Of a stretch of DNA of 64,000 nucleotides, positions 34,252 to 42,079 are shown piece by piece. This DNA is from AC-32 sp963736055 (GTDB taxonomy: Bacteria > Actinomycetota > Thermoleophilia > Gaiellales > Gaiellaceae). The stretch lies in assembly GCA_963736055.1 (NCBI GenBank), contig CAVTNM010000009.1:310001-374000 (forward strand), in the 5' to 3' direction. Each line of letters begins with the position of its first letter. The first letter of the stretch is position 1. A program made the translations under genes and the position numbers. The notes under the pieces were generated by a model, which was given only the letters and a program-made list of their open reading frames with translations, was not told the DNA's origin and did not search any database.

Positions 34252-34299
34252 CTTCAGGAAATCTTCACGCCCAGGGCGGAAGCTTTCATACACGCTTCA
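34252..34299 (+). promoter_or_regulatory. Predicted KdpE operator: CTTCA direct repeats at 11-bp spacing
   Basis: CTTCA at 34252 and 34263 (11 bases apart), then TTTCA at 34284 and CTTCA at 34295 (11 apart). The two pairs are 21-32 bases apart, so all lie on nearly one face of the helix. The proximal pair covers the -35 region of the TAGCCT -10 box at 34312. OmpR-family regulators typically bind such 11-base direct repeats, and KdpE is encoded immediately upstream. Confidence 0.65.
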
Positions 34300-34311
34300 G
34301 GCCGGCAGGCC

Positions 34312-34324
34312 TAGCCTCGAAGCG
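34312..34324 (+). promoter_or_regulatory. Predicted leaderless promoter of the kdp structural operon
   Basis: TAGCCT (34312-34317) matches the TANNNT -10 pattern and ends 7 bases before the GTG at 34325, with no Shine-Dalgarno sequence. The upstream repeats occupy the -35 position, as expected for an activator-dependent promoter. Confidence 0.55.
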
Positions 34325-35032
34325 GTGGGCCTGAGTGTTCAAGCTGGCAGCAGCAAGGACGAACGCGAGTTGGCGATCCCGCGGCCGACCCAAGCTGCGC
34401 TTCCGTTCGCAGCAGTCGGCCTCGTGCCGCTCGCGCTCGCGGCGGGCGCCCTGCTCCCGTGGAGCGCCGGTCTCGTGGTCGCCGCGGGCTGTGTGCTCCT
34501 CAGCCTGGTGCGCGGCTCGCTAGCACTTCTCGACCTGTCGAATCTCCGCAGCGCCGCCGATGATCTGCTTCGAGCCGGCGCGAGGGCCCATCCCCAGTCG
34601 GCGCTGTTGAGCTGGCGCTCCGCCGAGCTGACCTCGGAGCGGAACCGGAAGATAAACGCGCGGTCGTTGCGAGCCATCGCGCGAGAGCTCGACGGTAGCT
34701 CGTTGCCGAGCACCGTCCCCCTGAACCGAGCCGGCAGCCGACCCTATGCCGGCGCCATCCGCGTGCTCTCCGACCGACTTGACGATTTTCACCGCGGCGT
34801 GTCGGCTCGAGGCGTGCTGCTCGTTCAGGATCTCCTGACCGACGGCACCGGCAGCCCGCTCTACGTCACGGCGCGCGGCTCTGAGCTGCGCGCCACGCTC
34901 GAGCGCTGTCTTACTGCCCTCGACTCAGCCGGATCACCGCGCTTCCGGGAGCCTCCGTGGTCGAACGGCTCACACCGTACGGGCTCCCCCGACCAGTACG
35001 TGGCGTCGGTGCTCGTGGACGGGAAGCGCTGA
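34325..35032 (+). CDS. Membrane-anchored protein at the head of the kdp operon, unknown
   Basis: A 235-residue protein that I do not recognise. Two adjacent hydrophobic segments (about 27-65: LPFAAVGLVPLALAAGALLPW and AGLVVAAGCVLLSLVRGSLALL) form a hairpin, followed by a cytoplasmic helical domain of about 160 residues (LRSAADDLLRAGARAHPQSALLSWRSAEL, then SNG near the end). It is the first gene behind the predicted KdpE operator and overlaps the following micropeptide by one base (TGATG). A role in potassium homeostasis is inferred only from position. Confidence 0.65.
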   Translation: MGLSVQAGSSKDERELAIPRPTQAALPFAAVGLVPLALAAGALLPWSAGLVVAAGCVLLSLVRGSLALLDLSNLRSAADDLLRAGARAHPQSALLSWRSAELTSERNRKINARSLRAIARELDGSSLPSTVPLNRAGSRPYAGAIRVLSDRLDDFHRGVSARGVLLVQDLLTDGTGSPLYVTARGSELRATLERCLTALDSAGSPRFREPPWSNGSHRTGSPDQYVASVLVDGKR

Positions 35033-35115
35033 TGTACGACCTGGCGGCTCTCGCGATCGCTCTCGCCTGCTTCGCGTTCGTGTTCCTTCTCCTCTACGTG
35101 CTCGGGCGTGTCTGA
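35032..35115 (+). CDS. 27-residue membrane peptide upstream of kdpF
   Basis: The sequence is MYDLAALAIALACFAFVFLL plus a short YVLGRV tail: one transmembrane helix. Its ATG overlaps the preceding stop (TGATG) and it ends with TGA directly abutting the kdpF ATG, so it is embedded in a tightly coupled string of genes. It differs from KdpF, which follows. I recall similar unannotated peptides before kdpF in other actinobacteria but cannot verify this here. It may be an extra small subunit or regulator of KdpFABC. Confidence 0.6.
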   Translation: MYDLAALAIALACFAFVFLLLYVLGRV

Positions 35116-35205
35116 ATGTCGGCCGCCGACATCATCGGTCTCGTGATCTCGGTGCTCGTGTTCGCCTACCTCGTCTACGCGTTGTTCCGCGGAGAGCGGC
35201 TCTAG
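35116..35205 (+). CDS. kdpF: Potassium-transporting ATPase small subunit KdpF
   Basis: A 29-residue single-helix peptide reading MSAADIIGLVISVLVFAYLV and ending YALFRGERL. It matches the KdpF pattern of one helix followed by a short (P/G)ER(F/L) end. KdpF stabilises the KdpABC complex in the membrane. It directly abuts the upstream micropeptide and the kdpA ATG, with no spacer on either side. Confidence 0.88.
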   Translation: MSAADIIGLVISVLVFAYLVYALFRGERL

Positions 35206-36906
35206 ATGAGCGGTCAGGGCATCAGCCAGATCATCGTCTACGCGATCGTCCTGATCGCGCTGGCCTATCCGCTGGGGCTTTACATGGCGCGGGTCTACGC
35301 ACCCGCGTTCCGCGTCCGCTGGTTGTCCGGGTTCGAGAACGGCTTCTACCGGCTCGTGCGCACCGATCGGCAGCGCGAGCAGGACTGGAAGAGCTACTCG
35401 AAGACCGTGATCGTCTTCACGATCCTCTTCTTCGGCGTGCTCTACGCCATCCAGCGCCTACAAGGACACCTGTTCCTCAACCCCGACCACTTGACGGCGG
35501 TGCCCTCGCACATCGCTCTGAACACGACCGCGAGCTTCACCACGAATACCAACTGGCAGTACTACGGCGGCGAGTACACGATGTCGTACCTGACGCAGAT
35601 GGCCGGGCTAGCCGTGCAGCAGTTCGTCTCGGCGGCGGTCGGCATGGCCGTCCTGGTTGCGGTCATCCGCGGGCTCAGCCGCCGCAGCGTGAATGAGCTC
35701 GGCAACTTCTGGGTCGACCTCTATCGGTCGATGGTCTACATCTTGCTGCCGCTGGCGCTCGTGCTCGGGCTGATCCTCGTTTCACAGGGCGTGCCACAGA
35801 CGTTCTCCGGTCACGCGACCGCGACGACGCTCGAAGGAGCCGCCCAGACGATCGCGCGCGGCCCGGTCGCGTTGATGATTGCGATCAAGCAGCTCGGGAC
35901 GAACGGCGGCGGCTTCTACAACTCGAACTCGTCCGTCCCGTTCGAGAACCCAAACGGGCTCACGAACTTCTTCGAAGTGATCGCGATCCTGCTGATCCCG
36001 GCGGCGCAGGTGTTCATGTTCGGAAAGATGGTGCTCGCTCGGCGCCACGCCTGGATGGTCTTCGCCGCGATGTTCACCGTCTTCGTGATCGGAATCGCGA
36101 TCGCCTTGCCGTCCGAGCAGCACAGCTCGCAGGTCCTGCGCGACTCCGGCGTAAACATCACGCAAGGTCACGGGCAGAGCGGCGGCAACATGTCCGACAA
36201 GGAGGTGCGCTTCGGGATCGCCAACACGGCCTTGTGGGCGACGGCCACGACCGAAGCGTCGAACGGGTCGGTCAACGGCGGCCACGATGCGCTCACCGCG
36301 TACGGCGGCGCGGTCCCGCTCGTGAACATGTTCTTCGGCGAGGTGATCTTCGGCGGGGTCGGCTCCGGCCTGTACGGGATGTTCTTCTACATCGTGATCG
36401 CGGTCTTCATCGCGGGGCTGATGGTGGGCCGTACGCCCGAGTACCTGGGCAAGAAGATCGAGGCGCGCCAGATCAAGTACGCCGCCGTGGGAGCGCTCTT
36501 CGTGCCGACGATGGTGCTGACGATGGCGGCCGTGTCCGTCGTGACGAAATCCGGGCTCGAGTCGATCTTCAATCCGGGCGCGCACGGGTTCACGGAGGCT
36601 CTGTACGCCTACACCTCGCAGTCGAACAACAACGGCAGCGCCTTCGCCGGCTACGGCGCGACCAGCTTCTCCGCCTCGTTCGGGACGGTCGCTCTGATTC
36701 TCGGCCGCTTCGCGCCGCTGCTCGCAGCGCTCGCGCTTGCCGGCTCGCTCGCCGGCAAGAAGACCGCGCCCGTTTCGGCCGGAACCTTCCGCACCGATGG
36801 GCCGACGTTCGTCGTGCTGCTCGTCGGCGTGATCATTCTGACCGCCGGCCTGATGATCTTCCCGGCGCTGACGCTGGGGCCGATCGTCGAAGGGCTGTCG
36901 CACTGA
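35206..36906 (+). CDS. kdpA: Potassium-transporting ATPase subunit KdpA
   Basis: A 566-residue channel-like subunit with ten transmembrane helices that binds and translocates K+. The four selectivity-loop regions are visible: TTNTNWQYYGGE, GTNGGGFYNSNSSVPFENPN, ATTEASNGSVNGGHDALTAYGG and TSQSNNNGSAFAGYG. Full length and unbroken. Its TGA overlaps the kdpC ATG. The usual order would place kdpB next, but here kdpC follows. Confidence 0.97.
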   Translation: MSGQGISQIIVYAIVLIALAYPLGLYMARVYAPAFRVRWLSGFENGFYRLVRTDRQREQDWKSYSKTVIVFTILFFGVLYAIQRLQGHLFLNPDHLTAVPSHIALNTTASFTTNTNWQYYGGEYTMSYLTQMAGLAVQQFVSAAVGMAVLVAVIRGLSRRSVNELGNFWVDLYRSMVYILLPLALVLGLILVSQGVPQTFSGHATATTLEGAAQTIARGPVALMIAIKQLGTNGGGFYNSNSSVPFENPNGLTNFFEVIAILLIPAAQVFMFGKMVLARRHAWMVFAAMFTVFVIGIAIALPSEQHSSQVLRDSGVNITQGHGQSGGNMSDKEVRFGIANTALWATATTEASNGSVNGGHDALTAYGGAVPLVNMFFGEVIFGGVGSGLYGMFFYIVIAVFIAGLMVGRTPEYLGKKIEARQIKYAAVGALFVPTMVLTMAAVSVVTKSGLESIFNPGAHGFTEALYAYTSQSNNNGSAFAGYGATSFSASFGTVALILGRFAPLLAALALAGSLAGKKTAPVSAGTFRTDGPTFVVLLVGVIILTAGLMIFPALTLGPIVEGLSH

Positions 36907-37496
36907 TGCTGCGCGACCTGAAGTCGTCCGCCATCGCTGTGGTCGTGATCACGCTCGTGTTCGGACTCACGATCCCGGCCATCTTCACAGGCTTCTCGCA
37001 GGTTGCGTTCTCGAGCCAGGCGGACGGAAGCCTGATCAAGGTGAACGGCAAGGTCGTGGGCTCCCGGCTGGCGGCGCAGGGGTTCGCGAAGCCGGAGTAC
37101 TTCCACGAGCGGCCGTCCGCGACCGCGCCTGCCTACAACGCGGGAGGAACCACCTTTGCCAATCTCGGGCCGACGAACCCCGACCTCGCCAAGAACGTGC
37201 GGCAGCAGGCGCGGTCGATCCTGAGGCTGGAGCGGCCGTACAACCCGGGGATGACGATTCACGACATCCCGGTCGACGCCGTCACGACCTCCGGGTCGGG
37301 CATCGACCCGCACATCTCGCCCGCCTACGCCCAGCTTCAGGCCCGGCGCATCGCGAGCGTCCGGCACCTGCCGCTCGCCACGGTCCAGCAGCTGATCTCC
37401 GACCACACGGACGGACGTAGCTGGGGCTTCTTCGGCGAGCCCGGCGTCAACGTCCTCCAGTTGAACCTGGCTCTCGACAAGGAGCAAGGCAGGTAA
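36906..37496 (+). CDS. kdpC: Potassium-transporting ATPase subunit KdpC
   Basis: A 196-residue subunit with a single N-terminal transmembrane helix (IAVVVITLVFGLTIPAIFTGF). The extracytoplasmic part has VVGSRLAAQGFAKPEYFHERPSA, the family block SGSGIDPHISPAYAQLQARRIA and a C-terminal GFFGEPGVNVLQLNLAL. KdpC assists K+ loading. It lies between kdpA and kdpB with one-base overlaps on both sides, an uncommon order. Confidence 0.96.
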   Translation: MLRDLKSSAIAVVVITLVFGLTIPAIFTGFSQVAFSSQADGSLIKVNGKVVGSRLAAQGFAKPEYFHERPSATAPAYNAGGTTFANLGPTNPDLAKNVRQQARSILRLERPYNPGMTIHDIPVDAVTTSGSGIDPHISPAYAQLQARRIASVRHLPLATVQQLISDHTDGRSWGFFGEPGVNVLQLNLALDKEQGR

Positions 37497-39555
37497 TGGC
37501 GCGCAAGGCGAGTGTGTTCTCGCGCGAGCTCGTGCTCGTCGCGATCCGCGATTCGTTCCCCAAGCTCGATCCGCGGGAGCAGGTGCGGAACCCCGTGATG
37601 TTCATCGTCGAGCTCGGCAGCGTGATCACGACCGTGATCTTCTTCCTCGAGCTCGCGCGAGGTCAGACGGACCAGCTCTGGTTCGTGGGCGTGATCGCCT
37701 TCTGGCTCTGGCTGACGGTGTTGTTCGCGAACTTCGCCGAGGCGATCGCCGAGGGACGCGGCAAGGCGCAGGCAAACGCGCTGCGGGCGACACGCCACAC
37801 GACGACGGCACACCGGCGCAGCGACACGGGTGGCGTCGAGGACATTCCGGCGCCCGAGCTCCAGAAGGGTGACGTCGTGATCGTGTCCGCGGGCGAGATC
37901 ATCCCCGCGGACGGAGAGATCATCGAGGGCGTCGGCTCGGTCGACGAGTCTGCGATCACCGGGGAGTCGGCTCCGGTCATCCGCGAGTCCGGCGGCGACC
38001 GCTCCGCCGTCACCGGCGGCACCAAGCTCCTCTCCGACCAGCTCGTGGTCCTGGTCACGCAGGAGCCGGGCAAGTCGTTCCTCGACCGGATGATCGCGCT
38101 CGTCGAGGGCGCCGAACGGCGCAAGACCCCGAACGAGATCGCGCTCAACATCCTGCTCGCCGGCCTGACGATCACGTTTCTCGCAGCAGTCGTGACGCTG
38201 CGCCCCTTCGCGATCTACGCCGGCACCCCCACCTCGCAGACCGTCTTGATCGCCCTGCTCGTCGCGCTGATTCCGACGACGATCGGCGCGCTCCTCTCGG
38301 CGATCGGCATCGCCGGGATGGACCGCATGGTGCAGCGCAACGTCCTCGCGACGTCCGGCCGGGCCGTCGAGGCGGCAGGGGACGTCGACGTGCTGCTGCT
38401 CGACAAGACCGGCACGATCACGCTCGGCAACCGGCAGGCGAGCGAGTTCGTGCCCGTCGACGGCGTGACGCGAGTCCGAGCTCGCCGAGGCCGCGCAGCT
38501 CTCGTCGCTCGCAGACGAGACCCCGGAAGGACGTTCGATCGTGGTGCTCGCCAAGGACCGCTACGGACTGCGCGGCCGCGAGCTCTCCGAGCTCGACGCG
38601 AGCTTCATCCCGTTCTCGGCGACCACGCGCATGAGCGGCGTCGACCTCGACGGCAGGCAGCTCCGCAAGGGCGCCGCCGATGCGATCAAGCGCTTCGTGC
38701 AAGAGCAGGGCGGCCATACGCCCGAGCGCCTCGACGAAGAGGTCGACAAGATCGCCCGGGTAGGCGGCACGCCGCTCGTCGTCGCCCAGGACAACTTCGT
38801 GCTCGGCGTCATCCACCTGAAGGACATCGTCAAGGGCGGCATGGGCGAGCGCTTCGACGAGCTCAGGAAGATGGGAATCCGCACGGTGATGATCACCGGC
38901 GACAACCGTGTCACGGCGGCCGTGATCGCCGAGGAGGCCGGCGTCGACGACTTCCTCGCCGAGGCGACGCCCGAGGCGAAGATGGCGCTGATCAAGGAGC
39001 GAGCAGGCCACCGGACGAATGGTCGCGATGACCGGCGACGGCACGAACGACGCTCCCGCGCTCGCGCAGTCGGACGTCGGCGTCGCCATGAACGCCGGCA
39101 CCTCGGCGGCGAAGGAGGCCGGCAACATGGTCGACCTGGACAACAACCCGACGAAGCTGATCGAGATCGTCGAGGTGGCGAAGCAGCAGCTCATCACGCG
39201 CGGCGCCCTGACGACGTTCTCGATCGCGAACGACGTCGCCAAGTACTTCGCGATCATTCCGGCGATGTTCGCCTTCACATACGCAACGAAGCCCGGTGAG
39301 CGCGGGCCGCTGAACTCGCTCAACATCATGCACCTCGGCACGCCCAAGAGCGCGATCGTCTCCGCGATCATCTTCAACGCCCTGATCATTCCGGCGCTGG
39401 TGCCGCTCGCCCTCCGTGGCGTCAAGTACCGCGCGATCGGCGCAACCGCTCTCCTGCGACGCAACCTCCTGATCTACGGGCTGGGCGGAATGATCCTCCC
39501 GTTCGTCGGGATCAAGCTGATCGACCTCGTCGTCCACAACCTGTTCGGCGCATGA
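37496..39555 (+). pseudogene. kdpB: Potassium-transporting P-type ATPase KdpB, interrupted by two +1 frameshifts
   Basis: All KdpB landmarks are present but in three frames. Frame 1 to 38470 carries TGES (SAITGESAPVIRES) and the phosphorylated Asp (LLDKTGTITLGN). A shift at ACG-C-GAG (38471) leads into ESELAEAAQLSSLADETPEG through TVMITGDNRVTA. A second shift at CGA-G-CAG (39003) leads into RMVAMTGDGTNDAPAL and the C-terminal membrane region. Removing the two bases gives 685 residues, the normal length, aligning block for block with E. coli KdpB as I know it. It drives K+ uptake by ATP hydrolysis. Confidence 0.93.
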
Positions 39556-39559
39556 GCGC

Positions 39560-40651
39560 ATGGATCGTGGTCACTATCGAATCCTGGTCGGAATGGCCGC
39601 TGGAGTCGGCAAGACCTTCCGCATGCTTCAGGAGGGCCGGCAGGCCCAGGAGCACGGTCGCGACGTGGTGATCGGGTATCTCGAGCCGCACGATCGGCCG
39701 GAGACGGCCGTGCTCGCGGAAGGACTCGAAGCCGTGCCGCGGTTGCGTACTTCCCACGGCGAACTGGAGCTCGACGAGATGGACCTCGATGCCGTCATCG
39801 AGCGGCGACCGGAGCTGGCGCTCGTGGACGAGCTGGCCCACACGAACGCGGCCGCCACCCGTAACGAGAGGCGCTACCAGGACATCGACGACCTTCTCGA
39901 CGCCGGGATCGACGTCGTCTCCACCGTCAACATCCAGCACCTCGAGAGTCTCAACGACGCGATCTACGAGCTCACCGGCGTGCGGGTCCGAGAGACGTTC
40001 CCCGACCGGATCCTCGACGAGGCGGACGAGGTCGTGCTCGTCGACCTCTCGCCCGAGCAGCTGCAGGAACGGCTGCGCGAAGGGAAGATCTATCCGAAGG
40101 AGCGCGCGGAGGTCGCGCTGCAGAACTTCTTCCGGCAGGAGAACCTCGGCGCGCTGCGCGAGCTCGTGCTCCGTGAGCTCGCAGAAGACGTCGAGGCGCG
40201 CCGTCGGCCGGCCAGCCTCGAGCCGCTCAGCAAGCAGGCCGTAGCCGAGCGCATCCTCGCGCTGATCGAGCCACAGCCGAAGTCGCAGCGGATTCTTCGC
40301 CGCGCCTGGCGTTCATCCCAGCGGCTGGGCGCCGAGATCGACGCGCTCTGGGTACGCCCGGCCCACTACGAGCCTTCCGAGGAGGAGGCGACCCAGCTCG
40401 CGGCTCTTCGCCGGCTCGCGAGCATCCTCGGGATCCATTTCCTCGAGGCGGACGGCGACGATCTCGTGGCGGCGGTTCGCACCGTCGCCGCGGAGCTTGG
40501 GTCGACGTACGTCTTCGTCGGGACGCCCGACGAGCGGCGTCGGACGGAGATCCTCCGGGGATCGCTGCTCTCGCGGATGGTGCGCGAGCTGCCGGGCCTC
40601 GATATCCGCGTCATAGCAGACCGGGCCAAGAAGGAGGCGCAACCAGAATGA
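39560..40651 (+). CDS. Stand-alone KdpD N-terminal domain with Usp-like domain
   Basis: 363 residues matching only the cytoplasmic front of KdpD. The KdpD domain has Walker A GMAAGVGKTFRML and Walker-B-like LALVDELAHTNA. A universal-stress-protein-like domain follows (about 240-360, RILRRAWRSSQRLGAEIDALWV, STYVFVGTPDERRR). There are no transmembrane helices and no kinase domain. The kinase half is encoded upstream of kdpF. The split protein may sense cyclic di-AMP, ATP or K+ and dock onto the kinase, which is inference from KdpD studies. Ends in ATGA overlap with the next gene. Confidence 0.9.
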   Translation: MDRGHYRILVGMAAGVGKTFRMLQEGRQAQEHGRDVVIGYLEPHDRPETAVLAEGLEAVPRLRTSHGELELDEMDLDAVIERRPELALVDELAHTNAAATRNERRYQDIDDLLDAGIDVVSTVNIQHLESLNDAIYELTGVRVRETFPDRILDEADEVVLVDLSPEQLQERLREGKIYPKERAEVALQNFFRQENLGALRELVLRELAEDVEARRRPASLEPLSKQAVAERILALIEPQPKSQRILRRAWRSSQRLGAEIDALWVRPAHYEPSEEEATQLAALRRLASILGIHFLEADGDDLVAAVRTVAAELGSTYVFVGTPDERRRTEILRGSLLSRMVRELPGLDIRVIADRAKKEAQPE

Positions 40652-41154
40652 GCGTGGTCAACTTTTGGCGGCACAGGAAGCCGCGATCGACCAGTGGCAA
40701 GCGAGTGCTCGTCCCGTTCACCGGCGGAGAGCTCGACCCGATCGTCCTCGATGCGGCAATTCGGGTCGCAAAAGCGGAGGACGCGACCCTCGTGCCGGCC
40801 TACCTGATCGTCACGCCGCTCGAGTACAGCCTCGACGCTCCCATGCAAAGGCAGGTAGCGGTCGCGGTGCCGCTGCTCGAAGCCGTCGAGCACGCCGGTC
40901 TCCGGGCCGGGCTCGCCGTGGACGCGCGTGTCGAGACCGGGCGCACGCCGACTCATGCACTTCAGCGCCTCTGGGAGGCAGAGCGCTTCGACCGCATCGT
41001 CGCCCCGGCTCCCGCCGGGCGCGGCCCTGGCTTTACGCCCAAGGAGCTGCAATGGATCCTGGTGCACGCACCGAGCGAGACGGTGATCCTGCGCCCCGAT
41101 CCGACGCTGGCCGAGGGAGCTCGGCTGGCGCGCGCGCTCGAGGCCGTCGCCTAG
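40648..41154 (+). CDS. Universal-stress-protein-like protein
   Basis: A 168-residue cytoplasmic protein with an N-terminal basic stretch (NFWRHRKPRSTSGKR), then a UspA-like alpha/beta fold (RVLVPFTGGELDPIVLDAAIRVAKAEDATLVPAYLIV) ending HAPSETVILRP. The ATP-binding GxxG-type loop is poorly conserved (PAPAGRGPGFTPKE). It overlaps the KdpD N-terminal gene by 4 bases (ATGA), so it belongs to the kdp operon and may partner the Usp part of that protein. Confidence 0.75.
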   Translation: MSVVNFWRHRKPRSTSGKRVLVPFTGGELDPIVLDAAIRVAKAEDATLVPAYLIVTPLEYSLDAPMQRQVAVAVPLLEAVEHAGLRAGLAVDARVETGRTPTHALQRLWEAERFDRIVAPAPAGRGPGFTPKELQWILVHAPSETVILRPDPTLAEGARLARALEAVA

Positions 41155-41375
41155 AGCTTGGCGGCGCCTCGGCGGTCGAGGCGCTCCTCGAAGCACCGCC
41201 GCAGATAGTCACTGGGGAACCGCGGCAGCGTGCGCGGGGCCGGCGGTGGGGCGGCCGTCACGTGCACCTCTCCACTACGGGTGCCGTGAAGCCTGGTGTA
41301 GGCGTCTTCCTCGGCGAACACGGTCAGCGTCGGCTTGCGCCGAAATCTGCCGAAGAACCGGGCGAGAAAGCCCAC
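41151..41375 (-). CDS. Small hypothetical protein
   Basis: A 74-residue product from GTG 41375: GFLARFFGRFRRKPTLTVFAEEDAYTRL, then a Pro/Ala-rich part and FPSDYLRRCFEERLDRRGAAKL. It has a basic amphipathic N-terminus and no recognised domain. It converges with the Usp-like gene, overlapping by 4 bases at the stops. Coding status rests on length and the typical amino-acid mix only. Confidence 0.4.
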   Translation of the reverse strand: MGFLARFFGRFRRKPTLTVFAEEDAYTRLHGTRSGEVHVTAAPPPAPRTLPRFPSDYLRRCFEERLDRRGAAKL

Positions 41376-41407
41376 CGCGCAGGTCTACCACGCCAGGTCT
41401 GCGGAAG

Positions 41408-41619
41408 CTAGCGCCGAGCGGAGTGCCGACGAGGACCGAGCATGGCCGAGATCAGAAGCAACGGTGCAGAGGCGTACACCATCAGCCCGCCGACCCGCCA
41501 CACATCGACTCCGAACCACCCGACGAGTTCGCGCCGTGGCCGGAAACGAATACCAGCGTCCAACCGGCGAGCAAGAAAGTCACGCCGAGAACCCCGAAGC
41601 CGACGCGCAAACGACCCAT
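41408..41619 (-). pseudogene. Small two-helix membrane protein, probable frameshift
   Basis: The ATG at 41619 lies 6 bases after a TATCGT -10 box (minus strand, 41631-41626). It opens GRLRVGFGVLGVTFLLAGWTLVF, a transmembrane helix. The frame then degrades and stops, while the -1 frame continues RRELVGWFGVDVWRVGGLMV and a second helix ASAPLLLISAMLG to a stop at 41408. One missing base around 41560 would join them into a protein of about 70 residues. The alternative is a 45-residue peptide with an unrelated tail. Confidence 0.45.
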
Positions 41620-41643
41620 ACCACCACGATAGTCCGTGACCGA

Positions 41644-41666
41644 CCAAGTAACAGTCTGTTACTTGG
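41644..41666. promoter_or_regulatory. 23-bp perfect palindrome, candidate operator
   Basis: CCAAGTAACAG-T-CTGTTACTTGG is an 11-base perfect inverted repeat around one central base and is AT-rich against its surroundings. It covers the -35 area of the small membrane gene whose -10 is at 41631-41626. It looks like a TetR- or MarR-type operator. Its short centre and lack of a U-tract argue against a terminator for the SufT-like gene that ends at 41709. Confidence 0.6.
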
Positions 41667-41708
41667 CCACCAGGCGACGGCGGTCGTTGGCGTCGCGGAC
41701 GGGACTTG

Positions 41709-42008
41709 TCAGCCGAAACCGAGGATGAACTTCGCGTCATCGGACATCTTGTCCGGCGTCCACGGTGGGTCCCACGTCAGCTCGGTCTGGACGTCCTCGA
41801 CCTCGGGCATCGCCATGACGGTCTCTTCGACGTTCTGCTGAATCAGCGGACCGGCCGGGCAGCCCATGGAGGTGAGGCTGTAGAGCACCTTCACTCGAGG
41901 GCCCGCGACCTCGACGTCGTAGACGAGGCCGAGCTCGACGATGTCCATCCCGAGCTCGGGGTCCTCGACGCCTCGCAGCGCCTCCAGCACGTCGTCACGC
42001 GTCGTCAT
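41709..42008 (-). CDS. DUF59 / SufT-like metal-sulfur cluster assembly factor
   Basis: A 99-residue DUF59 protein: DVLEALRGVEDPELGMDIVELGLVYDVEV, then VLYSLTSMGCPAGPLIQQNVEE with the conserved Cys, and ELTWDPPWTPDKMSDDAKFILGF at the end. Family members (SufT, PaaD, MIP18) help mature Fe-S proteins. The ATG at 42008 is chosen over an upstream start because it follows TAGACT by 10 bases and carries GGAGG next to it. It stands alone, with no suf genes nearby. Confidence 0.9.
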   Translation of the reverse strand: MTTRDDVLEALRGVEDPELGMDIVELGLVYDVEVAGPRVKVLYSLTSMGCPAGPLIQQNVEETVMAMPEVEDVQTELTWDPPWTPDKMSDDAKFILGFG

Positions 42009-42079
42009 CCTCCGGCGAAGTCTAGAGGCGGGGCCCCTCGACGCGTCGGACACCCGAGGCACTGGGTACTGTCCTGCCG

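Noticed and set aside
41708..42062. Longer start for the DUF59 protein at 42062
   Set aside because: The extra 18 residues are Arg/Ser-rich and not part of the fold. The TAGACT box and GGAGG support ATG 42008.
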